Source of the DNA: JAMXLO01 sp036265005 | GTDB lineage: Bacteria; Pseudomonadota; Alphaproteobacteria; Acetobacterales; Acetobacteraceae | Direction of reading: 5' to 3' | Assembly: GCA_036265005.1 (NCBI GenBank) | Contig: DATAPW010000034.1 | Location: forward strand, 1 to 48,420 | Length of the DNA stretch: 48,420 nucleotides | In this document: piece after piece, positions 43,172 through 48,420 of the stretch | Numbering within the stretch: the stretch's first letter is position 1 | How the letters are laid out: every line of letters begins with the position of its first letter | The notes under the pieces: model-generated | The model's input: only the letters and a program-made list of their open reading frames with translations | What the model was told of the DNA's origin: nothing | The model's database searches: none | Translations under genes and position numbers: made by a program

Positions 43172-44790
43172 GCCGCCATGCGCAGCTTCTGGCGCACCAG
43201 GTCCGCGGCTTTCTCGCCGATCATGATCGTCGCAGCATTGGTGTTGCCGGAAATCACCGTCGGCATGACCGAAGCATCCACGACGCGCAATCCCTCGATG
43301 CCGTACACCCGCAATTCGGGATCCACCACCGCCATCGCATCGATGCCCATCTTGCAGGTGCTGGTCGGGTGGAACACCGTGCCACCGGTGTTCTTCGCAT
43401 GCTCCAGCAGTTGGTCGTCGGTCTTCACTGCGGGGCCCGGCTGATATTCCTCGGTGACGAAGTACTGCATGGGCGGCGTCGCCAGGATGCGCCGGCCGAT
43501 CTTCAGTCCATCGACGATGGCGCGACGATCGGTTTCCGTGGCGAGGTAATTCGGCAACATGGCCGGCGGATCGGCCGGGTTGGCGGATTTCAGCCTGATC
43601 TCGCCACGGCTTTCCGGGCGAAGCTGGTAGACCGTCATGCCGAAGCCGGACCACGGATGCAGTCCGTCCTGCAGCTTGTCGGAACTGAACGGCGCCACCG
43701 AGATCTTCACGTCCGGCGAGGCAAGCTCCTGCCGCGTGCACACGAACAGCGCCGCCGGACCGGCAGCCATGGTCAGTGGGCCCGTGTGGAACAGGTAGTA
43801 TTGCAACCCCACCTTCAGCTTCTTCAGGTTGCTCTGCATCACGTCGTTGACCGTGATCGGCAGGCGGCATTTCAGCTTGATCGGCGCCGAATAGTGATCC
43901 TGCAGGCTCTGGCCGACGCCTGGCAGATGATGCACGACCGGGATGCCGAACTGCGCCAGCTGATCCTGCGATCCGACACCGGACAGCAGCAGAAGCTGCG
44001 GCGAGTTCACCGCGCCGCCGCACAGGATCACCTCGCGCGCGGCACGTACGGTGCGTGGCGCGCCGTTCTCGCGGAACGCCACGCCGATGGCGCGCTTGCC
44101 CTCGAACAGCAGCTTCTCCGCCAGCGCGCCGGTGACGACGCGCAGGTTGGGCCGGTTGCGCACCGGATGCAGATAGCCGACCGCGGTGGAACAGCGCCTG
44201 CCGTTGCGCGTCGTGGTCTGGTGATAGCCGACGCCATCCTGCCGCGCACCGTTGAAGTCGTCGTTGCGGGGATAGCCGAGTTCAATCGCGCCGGCGATGA
44301 AGGCCTCGCAGATCGGGTGGTGTTCGGATGTGTCGGAGACGCAGAGCGGGCCGCCGGTGCTGTGGAAATCATCGGCGCCGCGCGTCTGGTGTTCGGCGCG
44401 CTTGAAGTAGGGCAGCACATCGGTCGATGACCAGCCGGTGTTGCCGAGTTGCCGCCACAGGTCGAAGTCCTCGTGCTGGCCGCGGATATAGACCATGCCG
44501 TTGATGCTGGACGAGCCGCCGAGTACCTTGCCGCGCGGCCAGAAGATGCGGCGACCGTTGGCGCCGGCATCCGGTTCGGCCTCGTAGCACCAGTTCACCG
44601 ACGCGTCGGCAAAGGTCTTGCCGTAGCCGAGAGGGATGTGGATCCAGCGATTGCGGTCCTCGCCACCGGCTTCCAGCAGCACCACGCGCGTGGCGGGATC
44701 CTCGGACAAACGCGTGGCCATGACGCAGCCGGCGGACCCGGCGCCCACCACCACGAAATCCGCCTCGATGTCGAATTGCTGGCCGGCCAT
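43168..44790 (-). CDS. GMC-family FAD oxidoreductase, copy A
   Basis: 540 residues, choline/alcohol dehydrogenase type. The dinucleotide motif GAGSAGCVMATRLSE, first GMC signature GKVLGGSSSINGMVYIRG and second signature GAVNSPQLLLLSGVG are all present. The active site shows HPTSTCKMG (His) and GNTNAATIMI (Asn). These enzymes oxidise primary or secondary alcohols with FAD. ATG 44790 is preceded by GGGGAAAC. It is a close paralogue of the next gene upstream (44998-46620, same length) and is followed without gap by the PLP enzyme. Electron acceptor and substrate unknown. Confidence 0.93.
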   Translation of the reverse strand: MAGQQFDIEADFVVVGAGSAGCVMATRLSEDPATRVVLLEAGGEDRNRWIHIPLGYGKTFADASVNWCYEAEPDAGANGRRIFWPRGKVLGGSSSINGMVYIRGQHEDFDLWRQLGNTGWSSTDVLPYFKRAEHQTRGADDFHSTGGPLCVSDTSEHHPICEAFIAGAIELGYPRNDDFNGARQDGVGYHQTTTRNGRRCSTAVGYLHPVRNRPNLRVVTGALAEKLLFEGKRAIGVAFRENGAPRTVRAAREVILCGGAVNSPQLLLLSGVGSQDQLAQFGIPVVHHLPGVGQSLQDHYSAPIKLKCRLPITVNDVMQSNLKKLKVGLQYYLFHTGPLTMAAGPAALFVCTRQELASPDVKISVAPFSSDKLQDGLHPWSGFGMTVYQLRPESRGEIRLKSANPADPPAMLPNYLATETDRRAIVDGLKIGRRILATPPMQYFVTEEYQPGPAVKTDDQLLEHAKNTGGTVFHPTSTCKMGIDAMAVVDPELRVYGIEGLRVVDASVMPTVISGNTNAATIMIGEKAADLVRQKLRMAA

Positions 44791-44904
44791 GAAGTTTCCC
44801 CTGCCTGTCGTTGCCCGATGCGACCTGGGAGATTGCGCGGTGCACGCGGCAGTCTCAAGCCCAGGGTGGCAAACCACTCCGTCCCGTCGTCATTCGCGGC
44901 CGTT

Positions 44905-44984
44905 GTCATTCTCGTGCAGGCGAGCCTCCAGGCGTTGCAGCACCTCTGCAGCGGCACCTGGATTCTCGCCTGCGCGGGAATGAC
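44905..44984. repeat. Imperfect inverted repeat between the GMC paralogues
   Basis: GTCATTCTCGTGCAGGCGAG... (from 44905) and its counterpart ending GGGAATGAC at 44984 form 28-base arms with about four mismatches around a short centre. It belongs to the GTCATTCCCGCGCAGG-type dispersed palindrome seen in many proteobacteria and is different from copies 1-4 above. It could separate transcription of the two GMC genes. Confidence 0.65.
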
Positions 44985-44997
44985 GGGAGACCTCCGG

Positions 44998-46620
44998 TCA
45001 GGCGGCGAGGCGCAGTGTCTGGCGCATCATGTCGGCCGCCTTCTCCGCGATCATGATCGTCGCCGCATTGGTGTTGCCCGACACCACGGCCGGCATGACC
45101 GAGGCATCCACCACGCGCAGGCTGCCGATACCATGCACCCGCAGTTCCGGATCGACCACCGCCATCGTGTCGGTTCCCATCTTGCAGGTGCTGGTCGGGT
45201 GGAACACCGTGCCGCCGTACTGCCTGGCGTAGTCCAGCAGTTCATCGTCGGTCTGCACCTGCGGGCCCGGGATGTACTCGGATGCGATGTAGTGCTGCAT
45301 GTCGGGTGTGGACAGCAGGCGCCGCCCCAGCTTCAGACCATCGACGATGGTGCGTTTGTCGGTGTCCGTGGCGAGGTAGTTCGCATGCATCGCCGGCGCA
45401 TCGGCGGGGTTCGCCGTCTTCAGCTTTAGCTCTCCGCGGCTTTCCGGACGCAACTGGTAGCCCACCAGCGAGAACCCCGAGAACCTGTGCAGCCCCTCGG
45501 CTGGCCGATCGGCGCTGAACATCACCGTGGCATACTGGATGTCCGGTGTCGCCAGCTCCGGCCGCGTGCGCGCGAACAGCCCAGCCTGCGCGGCGGCGAT
45601 GGCAAGCGCACCGCGGCGGAACAGCAGGTATTCCAGGCCGGTCTTCACCATGCGCGTCCTGCTCAGCATGATGTCGTTCACGGTGATCGGGAACCGGCAC
45701 TTGCAGACGATACGCGCCTGGTAGTGGTCCTGCAGGCTCTGGCCGACACCCGGCAGATGATGCGCCACCGTGATGCCCAGATCGGTCAGATGCTGCTGCG
45801 GGCCGATGCCGGACAGCAGCATCAGTTGCGGCGAGTTGATCGCGCCGCCGCATAGGATCACCTCTCGCGCCGCCCGCACCGTGTGAAGTTCGCCGCCCTG
45901 GCGGTAGGTCACACCGGTGGCGCGGCGTCCGTCCAGCGTGATGCGCTCGCTCAGCGCATTGGTGATGACGCGCAGGTTGGGGCGCTTCATCGCCGGCCGC
46001 AGGTAGCCGACCGCGGTGGAACAGCGGCGCCCGTTGCGTGTGGTCAACTGGTAGTAGCCGACACCCTCCTGCACCGCGCCGTTGAAGTCGTCATTGCGCG
46101 GAAAGCCGAGATCGAGTGCGCTCTTGATGAAGGCTTTGCTGATCGGGTCGTAGTCCGGCATGTCGGACACGCACAACGGGCCGCCGGTGCCATGCAGGTC
46201 GCTCTCGCCGCGGGTCTGATGTTCGGCGCGGCGGAAATACGGCAGCACGTCGTCGAACGACCAGCCGGTGTTGCCGAGTTGCCGCCACTGGTCGAAGTCC
46301 TGCGCCTGCCCGCGGATATACACCAGGCCGTTGATCGACGATGAACCGCCCAGCACCTTGCCACGTGGCCAGAACACCCGGCGGCCGTTGAGATTGGGTT
46401 CCGGCTCGGTCTCGTAGCACCAGTTGACCCGCGGGTCGGTGATCGTCTTGCCATAGCCGAGTGGCACGTGGATCCAGAAATGCCTGTCATGTCCGCCGGC
46501 TTCCAGCAGCACGACGCGTGTTGCGGGATCTTCCGACAGCCGCGCGGCCATCACGCAACCGGCGGAACCCGCGCCGACCACGACATAGTCGGCATCGATG
46601 GTTTCCTGTCGCGCGGCCAT
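44998..46620 (-). CDS. GMC-family FAD oxidoreductase, copy B
   Basis: 540 residues and highly similar to copy A over its full length: GAGSAGCVMAARLSE, GKVLGGSSSINGLVYIRG, GAINSPQLMLLSGIG, HPTSTCKMG and GNTNAATIMI. Long stretches are identical (for example SEDPATRVVLLEAGG, NWCYE.EP, RCSTAVGYL), so it is a tandem duplication with divergence concentrated in the substrate domain (the 290-400 region). ATG 46620 is preceded by GGGGGAAAC. It is first or second in a block transcribed LLM monooxygenase-GMC B-GMC A-PLP enzyme, the gap to the LLM gene being only 30 nt. Confidence 0.93.
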   Translation of the reverse strand: MAARQETIDADYVVVGAGSAGCVMAARLSEDPATRVVLLEAGGHDRHFWIHVPLGYGKTITDPRVNWCYETEPEPNLNGRRVFWPRGKVLGGSSSINGLVYIRGQAQDFDQWRQLGNTGWSFDDVLPYFRRAEHQTRGESDLHGTGGPLCVSDMPDYDPISKAFIKSALDLGFPRNDDFNGAVQEGVGYYQLTTRNGRRCSTAVGYLRPAMKRPNLRVITNALSERITLDGRRATGVTYRQGGELHTVRAAREVILCGGAINSPQLMLLSGIGPQQHLTDLGITVAHHLPGVGQSLQDHYQARIVCKCRFPITVNDIMLSRTRMVKTGLEYLLFRRGALAIAAAQAGLFARTRPELATPDIQYATVMFSADRPAEGLHRFSGFSLVGYQLRPESRGELKLKTANPADAPAMHANYLATDTDKRTIVDGLKLGRRLLSTPDMQHYIASEYIPGPQVQTDDELLDYARQYGGTVFHPTSTCKMGTDTMAVVDPELRVHGIGSLRVVDASVMPAVVSGNTNAATIMIAEKAADMMRQTLRLAA

Positions 46621-46650
46621 TGTTGTTTCCCCCAGTCTTCAACCGGCGCC

Positions 46651-47679
46651 CTAACCAGTCGCGCGCATCTCCGGCTCGGTGCGGAAAGCCGGCATCACCT
46701 CCTTGGCGAAGCGCCGGAGATTTTCCCGCGAGGTGCCGCCGCCGTTCAGCAGGATGTACTCCACCCCCATGTCGCGCAGCTTCTCGATCTTGCGCGCAAT
46801 CTCGTCCGGGTTGCCATACAGCGCGCTTTCCTCGCTCGCCGCACGGGTGTCGGAGAACGCCATGATGCTGGCCTGGTTGTTGCCATCCGGCCGCTGCGAG
46901 ATTGCATGCAGCCGGCGCTGCGCGGCGATGCGACGATCCAGCGCAGCCTCCTTCTCGGCACTGTCGCGCGACACGTAGAATGCTCGCGCGACACCGACCT
47001 GCGACGGATGGAAGGCAAATCCGTTCGCCTGCATCGCTTCGCGGTACAGCGCGAAGCGCTCGCCCGTCGCGTCGAGCGAGGCGAACTGGTCGAGCAGCAG
47101 GTTATGCCCGCGCCGAGCGACGCGGCGGATCGATTCCGGATGGCCGGCGCCCTGCCAGAACGGCGGATGCGGCTTCTGGATGGTCGGCGGCTCCACGACG
47201 ATGTCGTCGTACTGCCAGTACTGGCCGTGCCAGGAGAACCGCTCGTTCGATGTCCAGGCCTTGGTGATGATGTCGATCGATTCCTCGAAGCGCGGTTCGG
47301 CTTCCTCCATCGGAATGCGGAAGCCGACGAACTCGTTGTGCCGGTAGCCCTTGCCGATGCCGAAATCCAGGCGTCCGCCGGACAGCAGGTCGACCGTCGC
47401 CGCCTGCTCTGCCAGCAGCACCGGATTGTGCCAGGGCAGCACGATCACGGCGGTCCCCAGACGCAGCGTGCGCGTGCGGGCGCCGATCCAGGTCAGCAGG
47501 TTGAGGGTCGCCGAAACCTGGCCGAACCCGGTGAAATGATGCTCGACGATGAACGCGCTCTGGTAGCCCAGCGCCTCGGCTTCGATGACGTACTCGATAT
47601 AGTCCTTGAAGCCGGCAGCGCTATCGACGTCGGGACCGCCCCGCTGCGCCTGCGCCGCACCAAACAGTCCGAACTGCAT
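46651..47679 (-). CDS. LLM-class flavin-dependent oxidoreductase, second copy
   Basis: 342 residues of the luciferase-like monooxygenase family: MQFGLFGAAQ, GYQSAFIVEHHFTGFGQVSATL, RLGTAVIVLPWHNPVLLAEQAATVDLLSGGRLDFGIGKGY, and a C-terminal YGNPDEIARKIEKLRDMGVEYILLNGG. Substrate oxidation with reduced flavin is expected. ATG 47679 follows AGGAGAACC. It heads a block with two GMC oxidoreductases and a PLP enzyme, and is divergent from an SDR gene, with a palindrome in the 93-nt spacer. It is not closely similar to the LLM gene at 33936-34985. Confidence 0.92.
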   Translation of the reverse strand: MQFGLFGAAQAQRGGPDVDSAAGFKDYIEYVIEAEALGYQSAFIVEHHFTGFGQVSATLNLLTWIGARTRTLRLGTAVIVLPWHNPVLLAEQAATVDLLSGGRLDFGIGKGYRHNEFVGFRIPMEEAEPRFEESIDIITKAWTSNERFSWHGQYWQYDDIVVEPPTIQKPHPPFWQGAGHPESIRRVARRGHNLLLDQFASLDATGERFALYREAMQANGFAFHPSQVGVARAFYVSRDSAEKEAALDRRIAAQRRLHAISQRPDGNNQASIMAFSDTRAASEESALYGNPDEIARKIEKLRDMGVEYILLNGGGTSRENLRRFAKEVMPAFRTEPEMRATG

Positions 47680-47719
47680 ACAGGTTCTCCTCGACCCGCC
47701 GGGGCGGTGACACCATTTG

Positions 47720-47735
47720 GACTTGCCCACAAGTC
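47720..47735. promoter_or_regulatory. Palindrome in the LLM/SDR divergent spacer
   Basis: GACTTG-CCCA-CAAGTC has perfect 6-bp arms and lies roughly mid-way between the LLM start (47679) and the SDR start (47773). The arrangement suggests an operator shared by both promoters. No regulator gene is in view. Confidence 0.35.
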
Positions 47736-47772
47736 TGCGTAACCTCCGAGGATACCACAAGAGGGCTGATCC

Positions 47773-48420
47773 ATGGCCACACAGAACGGGGAGCGACGTC
47801 GCGCCGCCCTGGTGACAGGGGCATCGTACGGCATCGGCTATGCAACGGCGGTCGGGCTGGCGCAGGACGGGTTCGATGTCGCGGTCAGCGACCTCACGAC
47901 GGACACGCTGGCGCGCACGGTGGCGGATATCACTGCGGCCGGCGGCAAGACGGCGGCACTGGCGTTGGACCTGCGTGTGCAGGCCAGCGTGGAGAGGGCG
48001 ATTGCCGATGCCGCCGCTGCGTTCGGTGGGCTGGACGTGCTGGTCAACAATGCCGGCGTCCCGTCGCTGGGCAAGCCGGCCGTCGAGATCACGCGCGCGG
48101 AATGGGAAGGCAATATCGGCATCAACCTGACCGGCACGTTCTTCATGAGCACGACGATGGGCCGTTACCTGATCGGTGAGAAACGCCCGGGATGCGTAAT
48201 CAGCCTGGCATCGACGCATGGTGTGGTCGGGTTCGCCGGCGCATCTGCCTACGGCATCGCCAAGGCGGGGATCAGCCACATGACGCGGATGCTGGCGATC
48301 GAGTGGGCCCCGCATAACATCCGCGTCAATGCCGTCGCGCCGGGGACCACGCTGACAGAGTCCCGCGCTCCGAGCCTGGAAAATCCGGCACGTCGCGAGT
48401 TGATGGTGAACCGCATCCCG
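47773..48420 (+). CDS. Short-chain dehydrogenase/reductase (3' partial)
   Basis: The frame runs off the right edge after 216 codons, so about 30-40 residues are missing. Classical SDR features: TGASYGIG (TGxxxGxG) near the N terminus, an Asp (VSDL) at the end of the second strand that points to NAD, NNAG, the catalytic Ser in ISLASTHG, and Y-x3-K in YGIAKAG, with VNAVAPG after it. Members interconvert alcohols and ketones. ATG 47773 follows AAGAGGG. Divergent from the LLM monooxygenase; it may belong to the same catabolic block. Substrate unknown. Confidence 0.92.
   Translation, partial: MATQNGERRRAALVTGASYGIGYATAVGLAQDGFDVAVSDLTTDTLARTVADITAAGGKTAALALDLRVQASVERAIADAAAAFGGLDVLVNNAGVPSLGKPAVEITRAEWEGNIGINLTGTFFMSTTMGRYLIGEKRPGCVISLASTHGVVGFAGASAYGIAKAGISHMTRMLAIEWAPHNIRVNAVAPGTTLTESRAPSLENPARRELMVNRIP

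Overview
The window is high-GC, densely coded DNA from a free-living proteobacterium. The rpsT-dnaA-dnaN order, the S20 and DnaA sequences, the STAS-MlaE fusion and the many oxidoreductases and CoA enzymes fit an alphaproteobacterium, most likely Rhodospirillales/Acetobacteraceae. That placement is inferred from protein character, not from a marker search. I saw no tRNA, rRNA, insertion sequence, integrase or CRISPR array.

Layout. Positions 1-7755 hold oxidoreductase and metabolic genes: a MOSC/ferredoxin-reductase fusion cut by the left edge, a mercuric-reductase-like flavoprotein, an epoxide hydrolase, a SnoaL/NTF2-like protein, a 3-methyladenine DNA glycosylase and a transketolase. Positions 7756-9001 are gene-poor, contain two palindromic repeats and one small hypothetical gene, and lead into a zinc-finger-like HGGxSTG protein with 60-bp internal repeats.

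Positions 9690-18913 (nearly all minus strand) carry cell-envelope and housekeeping operons. One is TPR protein-bamB-der-membrane protein. The other is a retrograde lipid-transport (Mla) operon in which a periplasmic solute-binding protein, STAS-MlaE, MlaF, MlaD and a PqiC-like lipoprotein are chained by 4-nt start/stop overlaps. A divergent promoter region with two palindromes separates this from a 3-hydroxyisobutyryl-CoA hydrolase-like gene, an MFS transporter and a zinc-ribbon metallo-beta-lactamase-fold protein (19085-22253).

Positions 22273-32760 (minus strand) hold a Cache hybrid histidine kinase, a vanadium haloperoxidase with a PEP-CTERM-like tail, an EamA transporter, a DUF35/thiolase pair, a rubrerythrin/Fe-S protein/DUF3501 oxidative-stress triad and an RluA-type pseudouridine synthase. 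Positions 32872-34985 carry a hydroxyacid dehydrogenase and a luciferase-like monooxygenase. Positions 35091-38784 carry dnaN, dnaA and rpsT, with an AT-rich, DnaA-box-bearing stretch upstream of dnaA.

Positions 38938-48420 form a catabolic block: an M81 (MlrC-like) peptidase, a secreted PHB-depolymerase-like esterase with a fibronectin III tail, a SelA-fold PLP enzyme, two tandem 540-residue GMC oxidoreductases, a second luciferase-like monooxygenase and a short-chain dehydrogenase cut by the right edge.

The points most worth following are the solute-binding protein wired into the Mla operon, the rubrerythrin/Fe-S/DUF3501 triad, the haloperoxidase with its sorting-signal-like tail, the possible replication origin upstream of dnaA, and a family of long palindromic repeats present four times in 48 kb.
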